DNA of 64,000 nt from Thioalkalivibrio sp. ALE31 (lineage in GTDB: Bacteria; Pseudomonadota; Gammaproteobacteria; Ectothiorhodospirales; Ectothiorhodospiraceae): positions 26,339-90,338 of the forward strand of contig NZ_KB905025.1 of the NCBI RefSeq assembly GCF_000377405.1, read 5' to 3'. A model generated the notes under the pieces. That model saw only the letters and a program-made list of their open reading frames with translations. It was not told the DNA's origin and did not search any database. A program made the translations under genes and the position numbers. The first letter of the stretch is position 1; each line of letters begins with the position of its first letter. Shown piece by piece: positions 45,542 through 54,740 of the stretch.

Positions 45542-47452
45542 TCAGACCTTGAACTGACCCACGCGCTGCTGCTGCTCGGAGGCCAGCTTGGACAGCTCCT
45601 CGGACGCATTGCGGATCTGCTCCGAACCCGACGCGGTCTGATCCAGCACCTCGGTGATGTTGGCCACGTTGCGGTTGATCTCCTCGGCCACCGTGGACTG
45701 CTCCTCGGCGGCGCTGGCGATCTGCGTGTTCATGTCGCTGATGCGGGTGACGGATTGCGTGATCGCGACCAGCGACTCGCCGGCCAGGTTCACCTGCTCC
45801 ACGCTCTCGTGGGCCTTGGCACGACCGTCTTCCATCGCCTGCACCGCCTCGCGCGTGCCGGTCTGGACCCGCTCGATCATCTGCTGGATCTCGTGGGTCG
45901 AGTCCTGAGTGCGGCTGGCCAGCGTGCGCACCTCGTCCGCGACCACCGCGAAGCCGCGGCCCTGCTCGCCGGCGCGGGCGGCCTCGATCGCCGCGTTCAG
46001 CGCCAGCAGGTTGGTCTGATCGGCAATGTCGCCGATCACCTCTAGGACCTTGTTGATCTCCTCGGCGTCCTGCGACAGACGACTGACCACCTCGGCGGCG
46101 CTGTCCACCTGAGTGGACAGGCCATTGATCGCGGTGACCGTCTTCTGCACCACCTGCTGGCCGGCGTTCGCATCCTGATCGGTGGTCTGCGCGGCGGCGG
46201 CGGCGTCCGCCGCATTCCGGGCCACTTCCTGCACGGTGGCCGTCATCTCGTTCATCGCGGTGGCGACCTGGTCGGTCTCCGCCTTCTGGCGGCGGACCTG
46301 CTCGTTGGTCTCCTCGCTGGTCGCGGACAGCTCGTTGGCCGCGGCCGCTACCTGGTCGGAACCGGCCGCCACCTGCTGGATCAGCACCCGGATCTTCTCC
46401 ACGAAGTTATTGAAAGCGATGGAGAGATCCCCCAGCTCGTTCTTGCCGGATACCTTCAGCTGACGCGTCAGGTCCCCTTCGCCACTAGCGATGTCGTTCA
46501 GACGGTCCACGGTCTGGCACAACGGCCGCACGATGCTGCGCGTCAGGAACCAGGCCAGCAGCGCGCCCAGGACCACAGCAATCACGCCGACCATCACCAC
46601 GGTACCTGTGGCATTGCGCGCCATGTCGACATAGGCACTGCGATCGACCATCAGCTCGAGGACGCCCACCGCGTCCCCGGAGAAGTCCATCACCGGCCGC
46701 GCGATCACCGCCATCGGCTTGCCCTGGTAGGTCACGTTGCGCACGTGTCGCTCGCCACCGAGCACCTCGCGCATCTCGGCGGCGCTGAAGGTGGCCTCGC
46801 CATCGATGGTGCCGCCAAAGCGGCTGAAACGTCCGTCGTCCCGCAGGTACAGCGCGACCGGCGCCCCCAGCTCCTCGGTAAACTGCTCGAAGAAGGGATC
46901 ACCGAAGGACAGGCCAAACTCCACCGAGCCCACGTGCTCACCGTTACGGGCGATCGGCACGACACCTCGAATCCCGAGGCCCGCCACACCCTCTTCCAGA
47001 CCGGAGATCGGCGCCTGATTGTTGTTGGTATCGACCACGGTCTGGCGGAAGCCGGACAGGTCGTCATCGTAGCGGTCCGGACGATGCACGCGCAGGAAGG
47101 ATGTCGCCGGCGGCGTATGGAACTGGTACTGGCGCACTCCGTAGTCCGTGCTCAGCGACTCGAAGGTCGGCACCGTCATCGCGGCCAGGCGCTCGCGATC
47201 ACCCGTGGCCAGTGCCTCCTGGACATCCGGGATGCGGGCGACCGTCTCGGCCATCGCCGTGGCCCGCGCCGCCTCCTGGTCCAGCCGATCCAGCAACTGT
47301 CCGGCCAGGTCGTTCAGCTCGCGCTGCTCGGCCCGGTCCGCCATCGTGCCCAGGGCGTTCATCACCACGACCAGCGTCAGCACCACGGCGAGTACGACCA
47401 CGCCGATGATGCCCACCATGAGCCGTACACCAATCCGGATATTGTCAAACAT
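45542..47452 (-). CDS. Methyl-accepting chemotaxis protein with periplasmic Cache-type sensor
   Basis: A 636-residue receptor. TM1 (about residues 11-32) and TM2 (about 283-303) flank a 250-residue sensor containing [20 protein letters not shown], a pattern of Cache-type chemoreceptors. HAMP follows (about 304-360), then the signalling domain with the invariant tip [20 protein letters not shown] and [14 protein letters not shown]. It would be anchored in the inner membrane and signal through CheW/CheA, which are not in the window. The ligand is unknown. It stands alone with its own terminator. Confidence 0.93.
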   Translation of the reverse strand: MFDNIRIGVRLMVGIIGVVVLAVVLTLVVVMNALGTMADRAEQRELNDLAGQLLDRLDQEAARATAMAETVARIPDVQEALATGDRERLAAMTVPTFESLSTDYGVRQYQFHTPPATSFLRVHRPDRYDDDLSGFRQTVVDTNNNQAPISGLEEGVAGLGIRGVVPIARNGEHVGSVEFGLSFGDPFFEQFTEELGAPVALYLRDDGRFSRFGGTIDGEATFSAAEMREVLGGERHVRNVTYQGKPMAVIARPVMDFSGDAVGVLELMVDRSAYVDMARNATGTVVMVGVIAVVLGALLAWFLTRSIVRPLCQTVDRLNDIASGEGDLTRQLKVSGKNELGDLSIAFNNFVEKIRVLIQQVAAGSDQVAAAANELSATSEETNEQVRRQKAETDQVATAMNEMTATVQEVARNAADAAAAAQTTDQDANAGQQVVQKTVTAINGLSTQVDSAAEVVSRLSQDAEEINKVLEVIGDIADQTNLLALNAAIEAARAGEQGRGFAVVADEVRTLASRTQDSTHEIQQMIERVQTGTREAVQAMEDGRAKAHESVEQVNLAGESLVAITQSVTRISDMNTQIASAAEEQSTVAEEINRNVANITEVLDQTASGSEQIRNASEELSKLASEQQQRVGQFKV

Positions 47453-47631
47453 GTCTGCGCGTCCTTTCCTGCACCGGTCACGGCCGGCTTCAGAATCAAG
47501 ATTCAGGTCAGTCGTCCTTCCTAGCGGCGGCGAATCCTAAAACTTGAATACCAAAGTGCTTTCTTCCCCACAGGTTCTCAGGGGACAAGATTCCCTCGGT
47601 AGGCCGCTTCCGGCCTCCGCGCTCAGACGGG

Positions 47632-49134
47632 CTACAACAACAGAATCTCGGCAAACACGTAGACCACCAGGCTGATCAGCACCAGCGCCAGCACCGAGAG
47701 CAATGCCCCGCCACGCACCATGTCCAGCACCCGCAGCCGGTTGCTGGCGAACACGATGGCGTTGGGTGGCGTCGCCACCGGCAGCATGAAGGCCACCGAC
47801 GCGGCAAACGCCACCGGCAGGGCCAGCAACAGCACGGGCACGTCCATGCTCAGCGCGAACGCGGTCACCAGCGGCAACAGCGTAGCCGCTGTCGCGGTAT
47901 TGCTCGTCACATGACTCAGGGTCATGGTCAGGAGCGCCACCCCGGCCATGATCAGGATCAGCGGCCAGGCCTGGGCGATCACCAGGGCATCCGCCGCCAG
48001 CTCCGCCAGCCCGCTGGACTCGATCGCCGCACCCAGGCTCAAGCCCCCGCCTACCAGCAACAGCACGCCCCAGGGGAGCTCGCGCGTGTTGTCCCAGCTC
48101 AGCAGCCGGCGCTGTTCGCGCGACCCCGACGGGACCAGGAACAGCAACCCGGCCCCGAGGATCGCGATGCCGGCATCGGTCAGCGAGATCGGTAGCCAGC
48201 CCTCGAGCAGCGGCCGTGTCAGCCAGGCCAGCGCAACCAGCAGAAACACCCCGGCCACCCGCTTTTCCGCGACCGACCAAGGGCCCACGGTCGCGCGCTG
48301 TTCGTCCAGCAGCGCACGCAGACCGTTCAGCTCCACCCGGTGCACCGGAAACACCCAGCGGGTCAGCGACCACCACGCAAGGGCCAGCAGCACCGCCGCC
48401 AGCGGCAGCCCCAGGGTCATCCATTCCAGGAACCCGATCTCCATCCCGTGGCGATCCCCGAGGTACGCGGCCGTCAGGGCATTCGGCGGCGAACCGATGA
48501 TGGTCGCCATGCCCCCGATGTTCGCGGCGAACGCGATGCCCAGCAGGAGCGCCAGGGCCGGGCGTCGCGATTCCATGTCCGGCCCCTGTGGAGACGCGCC
48601 GCGCTCGATCAGTCCAAGCACCGAGAGCGCGATCGGCAGCATCAGGGCCGCCGTCGCGGTATTGCTGACCCACATGGACAACCCCGCCGTGGCCAGCATG
48701 AAGGCCCCCACCAGCACATGCAGGCGATTGCCGGCGCGCGCCACGATCGCCAGCGCCATGCGCCGGTGGAGATCCCAGCGCTGCACGGCCAAGGCAATGG
48801 CGAAGCCGCCCATGAACAGGAAAATGATCGGATTCGCGTACGGCGCGGTGGCCTCGTCCATGGGCACGATGTCGAGCACCGGCAGGACCGCGATCGGCAG
48901 CAGCGCCGTCACCGGCAGCGGCAGGGCCTCGCTGATCCACCAGGTCGCCATGAACAGCGTCAGACCCAGCACCCGCCAGGCCGCCGGATCGAACCCCGCC
49001 GGGGCCGGTACCAGCAGGAAGATGGCGAAGATCGCCGGCCCCAGCAACAGACCGATGCGCCCGCGCCAGTTCACCGGAGGGGTCTTTTCCGGTTGGGTGT
49101 CGCGTTGCCCTGCCGTGTCCTCGGTCGCTGCCAT
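47632..49134 (-). CDS. SLC13/DASS-family anion symporter
   Basis: This 500-residue membrane protein has about 11-12 helices. The two SNT motifs of the family are present, SMWVSNTATAALMLPIA and SHVTSNTATAATLLPLV. The family signature FAASVAFMLPVATPPNAIVF lies near the C-terminus. The family carries dicarboxylates, sulfate or tungstate with sodium. ATG at 49134 follows AGAGG; an in-frame start at 49158 is less likely. It is divergent from sodB with 172 bp between starts. The substrate cannot be told; C4-dicarboxylate or sulfate are candidates. Confidence 0.88.
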   Translation of the reverse strand: MAATEDTAGQRDTQPEKTPPVNWRGRIGLLLGPAIFAIFLLVPAPAGFDPAAWRVLGLTLFMATWWISEALPLPVTALLPIAVLPVLDIVPMDEATAPYANPIIFLFMGGFAIALAVQRWDLHRRMALAIVARAGNRLHVLVGAFMLATAGLSMWVSNTATAALMLPIALSVLGLIERGASPQGPDMESRRPALALLLGIAFAANIGGMATIIGSPPNALTAAYLGDRHGMEIGFLEWMTLGLPLAAVLLALAWWSLTRWVFPVHRVELNGLRALLDEQRATVGPWSVAEKRVAGVFLLVALAWLTRPLLEGWLPISLTDAGIAILGAGLLFLVPSGSREQRRLLSWDNTRELPWGVLLLVGGGLSLGAAIESSGLAELAADALVIAQAWPLILIMAGVALLTMTLSHVTSNTATAATLLPLVTAFALSMDVPVLLLALPVAFAASVAFMLPVATPPNAIVFASNRLRVLDMVRGGALLSVLALVLISLVVYVFAEILLL

Positions 49135-49202
49135 GGGCCTCTTTCGTCGGTCAAGCATCAGGGTATACGGCCCGGGCCAAAACCAACCCGTACCATCGGA
49201 AA

Positions 49203-49231
49203 TTGCATCGTCCGGGCAACGTGACTATCGT
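49203..49231 (+). promoter_or_regulatory. Candidate sigma-70 promoter of sodB
   Basis: TTGCAT, a 17-bp spacer and TATCGT lie about 76 bp upstream of the sodB ATG. The match to TTGACA/TATAAT is moderate. Confidence 0.4.
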
Positions 49232-49306
49232 TGTTCCGTTATGCGGCGTCCCCGTTTCGGGCCGCTGCCACAGCAGTTTCTCACGACACTGTCCAAGGAG
49301 TCTTTC

Positions 49307-49888
49307 ATGGCCTACGAACTGCCCGATCTGCCCTACGCCAAGAACGCGCTGGAGCCGCACATCTCCGCCGAGACGCTGGAATACCATCACGACAAGCACC
49401 ACGCGACCTACGTGACCAAGCTGAACGGCCTGCTGCCGGGCTCCGAGTTCGAAAACGCCACGCTGGAAGACATCATCAAGAAGGCCCCGGCCGGCGGCAT
49501 CTTCAACAACGGCGCCCAGGTCTGGAACCACACCTTCTACTTTAACTGCATGGCCCCGAACGCCGGCGGCGAGCCCTCGGGCAAGCTGGCCGATGCCATC
49601 AACAGCGCCTTCGGCTCCTTCGACGCCTTCAAGGAGAAGTTCAACGAGTCCGCCGTTGGCAACTTCGGCTCCGGCTGGACCTGGCTGGTGCAGAACAGTG
49701 ATGGCTCGGTGGAGATCGTCAACACCTCCAACGCCGCGAACCCGCTGCGCGACGGCAAGACCCCGCTGCTGACCTGCGACGTCTGGGAACACGCCTACTA
49801 CATCGACTACCGCAACGCCCGCCCGAAGTACCTCGAGAACTTCTGGGCCGTGGTGAACTGGGACTTTGTGGCCCAGCAGATGAAGTAA
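49307..49888 (+). CDS. sodB: Superoxide dismutase [Fe]
   Basis: This 193-residue enzyme has the same length as E. coli SodB. Metal ligands are His27, His75, Asp158 and His162 (DVWEHAYYIDY). Gln71 in GAQVWNHTFYFN is the iron-type marker placed before His75. There is no signal peptide, so it is cytoplasmic. AAGGAG precedes the ATG. An open frame runs far upstream without a stop but lies antisense to the transporter gene. Confidence 0.96.
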   Translation: MAYELPDLPYAKNALEPHISAETLEYHHDKHHATYVTKLNGLLPGSEFENATLEDIIKKAPAGGIFNNGAQVWNHTFYFNCMAPNAGGEPSGKLADAINSAFGSFDAFKEKFNESAVGNFGSGWTWLVQNSDGSVEIVNTSNAANPLRDGKTPLLTCDVWEHAYYIDYRNARPKYLENFWAVVNWDFVAQQMK

Positions 49889-49948
49889 AGTCCCAAGCGG
49901 CGATATACTGGGCTTTTTTGGCTGCATGATGCGGCCAAGCCCTGCATC

Positions 49949-49980
49949 GAGCCGGCGGCCCTCCGCCGGCTCTTTGGTTT
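49949..49980 (+). terminator. Probable terminator after sodB
   Basis: GAGCCGGCGG, loop CCCT and CCGCCGGCTC are followed by TTTGGTTT. The stem is perfect, the T-run is interrupted, and it ends 12 bp before argD. Confidence 0.65.
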
Positions 49981-49991
49981 CGGAGAACCCC

Positions 49992-51188
49992 ATGAGCGAC
50001 GCCCTGCAGAACACCTACAAGCGCCTGCCCGTTGCCTTCGAGCGCGGCGAAGGCGCCTGGCTGTGGGATACCGACGGCAAGCGCTATCTCGACGCCCTGT
50101 CGGGGATCGCGGTGTGTGGCCTTGGCCACGCCCATCCCAAGGTCGCCCAGGCCGTCTGCGACCAGGCCAGCACCCTGGTGCACACCTCCAACCTCTACCG
50201 CATCCCGCTGCAGGAACAGCTGGCGCGGCGCCTGTGCGCGCTGTCCGGCATGGATCGCGCCTTCTTCTGCAACTCGGGGGCCGAGGCCAACGAGGCGGCG
50301 ATCAAGCTCGCCCGCCTGCATGGCCGTGCCCGCGGGATCGCCGAGCCGAAGATCGTGGTGATGGAGGGCAGCTTCCATGGCCGCACCATGGCCACCCTGT
50401 CCGCCACCGGCAACGCGAAGGTCCGGGCCGGATTCGAGCCGCTGGTATCGGGCTTTGTGCATGTGCCCCACGGCGACGCCGAGGCCGTCGAAGCCCTGGC
50501 GGCCGACCCGGACGTCGTCGCGATCCTGGTGGAGCCGGTCACCGGCGAGGGCGGCATCCATGTCCCGCCGCCCGGCTACCTGCGCCGCCTGCGCGAACTG
50601 GCCGACCAGCACGGCTGGCTGCTGATGCTGGACGAGATCCAGGCCGGCATCGGCCGTACCGGGCACTGGTTCGCCTTCCAGCACGAGGGCATCACCCCGG
50701 ATGTGGTCAGCCTGGCCAAGGGTCTCGGCAACGGCATCCCCATTGGCGCCAATCTGGTGGCCGGTGCCGCCCGCGAGCTCTTCAGCCCGGGCATGCACGG
50801 CACCACGTTTGGCGGCAACCCGCTGGTGTGCCGGGCGGCGCTGGCCGTACTCGATGTGATGCAGGACGAGGCCCTGTGCGAACAGGCGTCCCGTCAGGGC
50901 GAGCTCCTGCTGAAACGGCTGCACGACCGCCTCGCGGACCATGCGGGCGTCGTCGCCGTGCGTGGCCGCGGTCTGATGATCGGGGTCGAACTGGACCGCC
51001 CGGCCGGCGAGATGGTCATGGCGGCGCTGGAGCGGGGGCTGATCCTGAACGTGACCGCGGATCGGGTCATTCGCCTGCTGCCGCCGCTGATCATCGACGA
51101 CGACCAGGTGGAACAGATCGCCGTAACCGTAGCCGACCTGGTGGACGCGTTCCTGGCGTCGCCCCAAGCCAACGAGGTCTCCGCATGA
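49992..51188 (+). CDS. argD: Acetylornithine aminotransferase
   Basis: This 398-residue PLP enzyme converts N-acetylglutamate semialdehyde to N-acetylornithine. It has [17 protein letters not shown] for phosphate binding, [14 protein letters not shown], Asp214 in [14 protein letters not shown] and the PLP Lys243 in [11 protein letters not shown]. The start at 49992 follows CGGAGAA. argF overlaps its end by four bases (ATGA). It could also act as succinyldiaminopimelate aminotransferase, as in E. coli. Confidence 0.95.
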   Translation: MSDALQNTYKRLPVAFERGEGAWLWDTDGKRYLDALSGIAVCGLGHAHPKVAQAVCDQASTLVHTSNLYRIPLQEQLARRLCALSGMDRAFFCNSGAEANEAAIKLARLHGRARGIAEPKIVVMEGSFHGRTMATLSATGNAKVRAGFEPLVSGFVHVPHGDAEAVEALAADPDVVAILVEPVTGEGGIHVPPPGYLRRLRELADQHGWLLMLDEIQAGIGRTGHWFAFQHEGITPDVVSLAKGLGNGIPIGANLVAGAARELFSPGMHGTTFGGNPLVCRAALAVLDVMQDEALCEQASRQGELLLKRLHDRLADHAGVVAVRGRGLMIGVELDRPAGEMVMAALERGLILNVTADRVIRLLPPLIIDDDQVEQIAVTVADLVDAFLASPQANEVSA

Positions 51189-52114
51189 ACCCACGCCACT
51201 ACCTCTCGTTCCTGGATCTCTCCGGCGACGAAACCCGGGCCCTGCTGCAGCGCGCCATCGAGCTCAAGCAGCAACTGAAGGCCGGCGAGCACCACGATGA
51301 CCTGCTGCGCGGCAAGACGCTCGGCATGATCTTCGAGAAGTCCTCCACCCGCACCCGCGTGTCGTTCGAAGTGGGGATGCAGCAGCTGGGCGGCAACGCC
51401 CTGTTCCTGTCCCCGCGCGACACCCAGCTGGGGCGCGGCGAGCCGATCGAGGACACCGCCCGCGTGCTCTCGCGCATGGTCGACTGCGTGATGATCCGCA
51501 CCTACGAACACGAAAAGATCGAGCTGTTCGCCAAGCACGCCACGGTGCCGGTGATCAACGGCCTGACCGATCTCGAGCATCCGGCCCAGCTGCTGGCCGA
51601 CCTGCAGACCTACTTCGAGCATCGCGGCGACATCCGCGGCAAGCGCGTCGCCTGGATCGGCGACGGCAACAACATGTGCCACAGCTACATGTACGCCGCG
51701 CGCCTGCTGGGCTTCCAGCTGGTGGCCGCCTGCCCCGAGGGCTACGACCCGGAGCCCAGTGTGGTCGATACCACGCGCGAACACTTCGAGCTGACCCGCG
51801 ATGCCCGCGCCGCCGCCGAGGGTGCGGATCTGGTCGTCACCGACGTCTGGGCCAGCATGGGGCAGGAACAGGAAAAGAGCGCCCGCCGCCGGGCCTTCTC
51901 CGGATTCTTCGTCGATGCCGACCTGATGCGGCTCGCCAACGACGACGCCCTGTTCATGCACTGTCTCCCCGCCCACCGCGAGGAAGAGGTCTCCACCGAG
52001 GTCCTGGAAGGCCCGCAGAGCGTCGTCTGGGACGAGGCCGAAAACCGCCTCCACGCCCAGAAGGCCCTGCTCGAATTCCTCATCACCCTCAACGCCGACC
52101 AGCGCGTCTCGTAA
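51185..52114 (+). CDS. argF: Ornithine carbamoyltransferase
   Basis: This 309-residue enzyme makes citrulline from ornithine and carbamoyl phosphate. The carbamoyl-phosphate site [13 protein letters not shown] (STRT at residues 54-57), [14 protein letters not shown] and the ornithine-binding HCLPAHR are all present. It is translationally coupled to argD. The length is typical of anabolic OTCases. Confidence 0.97.
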   Translation: MNPRHYLSFLDLSGDETRALLQRAIELKQQLKAGEHHDDLLRGKTLGMIFEKSSTRTRVSFEVGMQQLGGNALFLSPRDTQLGRGEPIEDTARVLSRMVDCVMIRTYEHEKIELFAKHATVPVINGLTDLEHPAQLLADLQTYFEHRGDIRGKRVAWIGDGNNMCHSYMYAARLLGFQLVAACPEGYDPEPSVVDTTREHFELTRDARAAAEGADLVVTDVWASMGQEQEKSARRRAFSGFFVDADLMRLANDDALFMHCLPAHREEEVSTEVLEGPQSVVWDEAENRLHAQKALLEFLITLNADQRVS

Positions 52115-52124
52115 GGGCTTTTTT

Positions 52125-52360
52125 CACCACGAAGCACACGAAGACACGAAGAAGGGCAAAAGGCTTGTAACCACAGAGTTCACAGATAACACGGAGAACG
52201 GTCGAAATAACAGAGAATTTTCGGAGCTGCCGGCGGGCAGTAGAGCTATGGGCCATAGCCCGGGCCTGTCACCCTTAGACCTGCTCCGTGTCCTCTGTGC
52301 CCTCCGTGGTAAATCGCCCTCGACCTAGCCCTTCTTCGTGCCTTCGTGTGCTTCGTGGTG
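52125..52360. repeat. Nested long-palindrome element, copy 3
   Basis: The outer arms CACCACGAAGCACACGAAGA and TTCGTGTGCTTCGTGGTG enclose a second pair, CCACAGAGTTCACAGATAAC with CTCTGTGCCCTCCGTGG. The inner pair resembles the outer arms of copy 4 at 54496. It covers nearly all of the gap between argF and msrQ. Confidence 0.75.
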
Positions 52361-52392
52361 AACAAAAGGCCCTTGACCTTGAATCGGGGTGT

Positions 52393-53040
52393 TCAGGCGG
52401 GCACACGGCGGCGGGCATGGATGCGCCGGCGGGTCTGCCAGCGGTAGACGGCGCGCCAGCCGAGCAGGAAGGCCAGGATGGCCGCGTACAGCGCGACCTC
52501 GGCATAGTCGGCCCGCGCGAGCCACAGGAAATGCAGGATAGCCAGCACGCCGGCCACGTACACTCCGCGGTGCAGCCAGACCCACCCCTTCTTGAGCCAG
52601 CGCTGGGCACCATCGGTGGAGGTGACCGCCAGCGCCAGCAGGATCACCCAGGCGGCGAAGCCGACCATCACGAACGGGCGCTCGGTCAGGTCGTAGAGCA
52701 CCAGTTCCCAGTCGAAGAACAGGTCCACCCCAAGCCAGATCAGGGCGTGCGCGGTCACGTAACCGAACGCGACCAGCCCCAGCATCCGCCGCAACCGGGT
52801 GAGCCACGCCAGCCCGGTCATCTGCCGCAACGGGGTCACCGCCAACGCCACCAGCAGCGCGATCATCGCGTGCGTGCCGGATAGCTCCAGCAGCTTCTCG
52901 ATCGGGTTCACACCCAACCCGCCGAACCAGCCAAGCGTACGCAAGCCGATCCACATGGCCGGCAGAAGCGCCACCAACAGGACGGCCCACCACACACCGG
53001 TGGGCGGACGGGACCGGGCTCGACGGGTTGTGGCGGTCAT
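52393..53040 (-). CDS. msrQ: Heme-binding membrane subunit MsrQ
   Basis: This 215-residue membrane protein of the ferric-reductase-like fold gives electrons from the quinone pool to MsrP. About six helices are visible, with His residues in SGTHAMIALLVALAVTPLRQ, YVTAHALIWLG and WLHRGVYVAGVLAILHFLWL that match heme ligands. It starts 12 bp after the msrP stop, as in other msrPQ operons. Confidence 0.95.
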   Translation of the reverse strand: MTATTRRARSRPPTGVWWAVLLVALLPAMWIGLRTLGWFGGLGVNPIEKLLELSGTHAMIALLVALAVTPLRQMTGLAWLTRLRRMLGLVAFGYVTAHALIWLGVDLFFDWELVLYDLTERPFVMVGFAAWVILLALAVTSTDGAQRWLKKGWVWLHRGVYVAGVLAILHFLWLARADYAEVALYAAILAFLLGWRAVYRWQTRRRIHARRRVPA

Positions 53041-53052
53041 GCCCCCATCCCG

Positions 53053-54030
53053 TCAGAAGTGCTCGCGCAGGTCCATGCCCTCGTACAGCGACGCCACCTC
53101 GTCCCCGTAACCGTTGAACATCTCCGTGCGCCGGCGCCGGAACTCGCCGATGCGGCGCTCGGTGCGCTGCGACCAGCGCGGATGATCCACGTCCGGATTC
53201 ACGTTGCTGTAAAAGCCGTACTCGTCAGGCTGCGCCTGGTTCCACAGGGTCGGTGGCTGGCCCTCGACGAAGCGGATGTGCTGAATGGACTTGATGCTCT
53301 TGAAGCCGTACTTCCACGGTACCACCAGCCGGATCGGCGCCCCGTTCTGGTTAGGCAGCACCTCGTCGTACAGACCTACCGCGAGGATGGTCAGCGGGTG
53401 CATCGCCTCGTCCAGGCGCAGGCCCTCGGTATAGGGCCACTGCAGCCCACCGGAACTGGCCCGGCGCCGGGGCCGCTGCCCCCGCAGGTTTTCGGGGTCA
53501 TGAATACTCTCGAACGCCACGTAGCGCGCACCCCCGCGCGGCTGCGCCTGCTCGATGATGCGGTTCAACTCGAAGCCGATCCAGGGGATCACCATCGACC
53601 AGCCTTCCACACAGCGCATGCGATAGATGCGCTCCTCCAGCGACCAGGGGCTGATGAAGTCCTCCACCGCGTACTCACCCGGGTTGTCGCACAGCCCGTC
53701 CACCGTGATCGTCCAGGGATCGGTCTTCAGCTGATCGGCGTAGGTCTTCGGATCCCCCTTCCCCGGGCCCATCTCGAAGAAGTTGTTGTAACTGGTGATC
53801 TCGTCGTACGAGGTCTTCGACTCGTCGGTCGAGAAATCGCTGGGCTCGAATTCCAGCGGATACCCCCGCAGAGCGGCGGAGGCCGGCAGCGAAGCGCCCA
53901 GCCCACCGAGCGCCAGACCGGCGCCCAGCCCGATTCCCTTTCGCAGGAAATCGCGCCGCCGCGCGTAGACCTCCGGCGGGGTGATCTGGCTGCGGGAACA
54001 CTCGGAACGACGTCGGGTGCGGATCAGCAT
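53053..54030 (-). CDS. msrP: Periplasmic protein-methionine-sulfoxide reductase MsrP
   Basis: This 325-residue molybdopterin enzyme repairs oxidised Met in periplasmic proteins. It has a Tat signal (ARRRDFLRKG, residues 23-32). The Mo-coordinating Cys140 is in YRMRCVEGWSMVIPWIG, and later WPYTEGLRLDEAM and VPWKYGFKSIKSI are typical. ATG at 54030 gives the normal N-terminus; an earlier in-frame start at 54129 is less likely. Co-located with sodB and srkA, it adds to the stress-defence genes in the window. Confidence 0.96.
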   Translation of the reverse strand: MLIRTRRRSECSRSQITPPEVYARRRDFLRKGIGLGAGLALGGLGASLPASAALRGYPLEFEPSDFSTDESKTSYDEITSYNNFFEMGPGKGDPKTYADQLKTDPWTITVDGLCDNPGEYAVEDFISPWSLEERIYRMRCVEGWSMVIPWIGFELNRIIEQAQPRGGARYVAFESIHDPENLRGQRPRRRASSGGLQWPYTEGLRLDEAMHPLTILAVGLYDEVLPNQNGAPIRLVVPWKYGFKSIKSIQHIRFVEGQPPTLWNQAQPDEYGFYSNVNPDVDHPRWSQRTERRIGEFRRRRTEMFNGYGDEVASLYEGMDLREHF

Positions 54031-54246
54031 GGCCTGCCCTCGCGACTGGTTTCGGCGGCAACGGAAGGCGTCACCACTCGTGCACGATGGACCAGCAGCG
54101 CCCGCTCGAGTTCGGATCGCGTACTCCATAAGGGAAAACGAGGAACAATAAGAATTTTCTGCTTGCGGGCCGGCCGAAACGATATATAAGGCTTTTCTGA
54201 TACCGCAGTCCGGGGTGGCCCGGCCGGCTTGTCAGGAGACCCGACA

Positions 54247-54447
54247 ATGGACCCGACGATCGATGATGCGGCCGATGGCGCCGACGAGATCGCCAGCCTG
54301 TTCGAAAACCAGCTCGTCAACGATCGCGGCCCGGCGCGTCACGCCGCCCGCCGCACCCTGGAACGCCTGATGGAGGAACGCGCCCTGCGCGCCCATCTTA
54401 AGGACGACTTCGACCTCGACATCCCGCACGAGGCGATGGACTGGTAA
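54247..54447 (+). CDS. Small acidic protein, PA3496-like
   Basis: A 66-residue protein starts MDPTIDDAADGADEI and contains an Arg-rich helix (ARRTLERLMEERALRAHL) and an acidic end. The layout of an acidic head, a charged helix with ERxxLR and a short tail resembles the small PA3496-family proteins. AGGAG lies ten bases before ATG. It is divergent from msrP. The family identity is tentative. Confidence 0.6.
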   Translation: MDPTIDDAADGADEIASLFENQLVNDRGPARHAARRTLERLMEERALRAHLKDDFDLDIPHEAMDW

Positions 54448-54495
54448 CCCCCCGGGGTGGCCTCGCGCCACCCCCTCCTGCGAGCCGCCCTGTTG

Positions 54496-54731
54496 CACCA
54501 CAGAGGGCACAGACGACACGGAGAGAGGCCGGGTCGAAAGCGATTAACAGGAAGATTGGAAGGTAGGAAGGGTTGTTGTGGGGCGCCCGGGCACCCCCAG
54601 CGCGCGAGGGCTGATCCTGCCTCCGACGCAGCACTGCCGGACCCAAAAAACCTTCCGATCTTCCAATCTTCCTGTGAAAGCTTTTCGCTTTTGACCTGGC
54701 TGTTCTCTGTGTCCTCTGTGCGCTCTGTGGT
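54496..54731. repeat. Nested long-palindrome element, copy 4
   Basis: The outer arms CACCACAGAGGGCACAGACG and TGTGCGCTCTGTGGT differ in sequence from copies 1-3 (CAGAG instead of CGAAG) but pair equally well. The inner pair AACAGGAAGATTGGAAG with CTTCCAATCTTCCTGT is nearly perfect. It fills the gap 54448-54740. Confidence 0.75.
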
Positions 54732-54740
54732 CGAAACGCC

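Noticed and set aside
47924..49306. Long upstream extension of sodB
   Set aside because: It lies antisense to the SLC13-type transporter; the standard SodB N-terminus with a good ribosome-binding site is at 49307.
40746..54731. CRISPR array among the repeated intergenic units
   Set aside because: The repeats are dispersed palindromes of variable length without regular spacers, and no cas gene is present.
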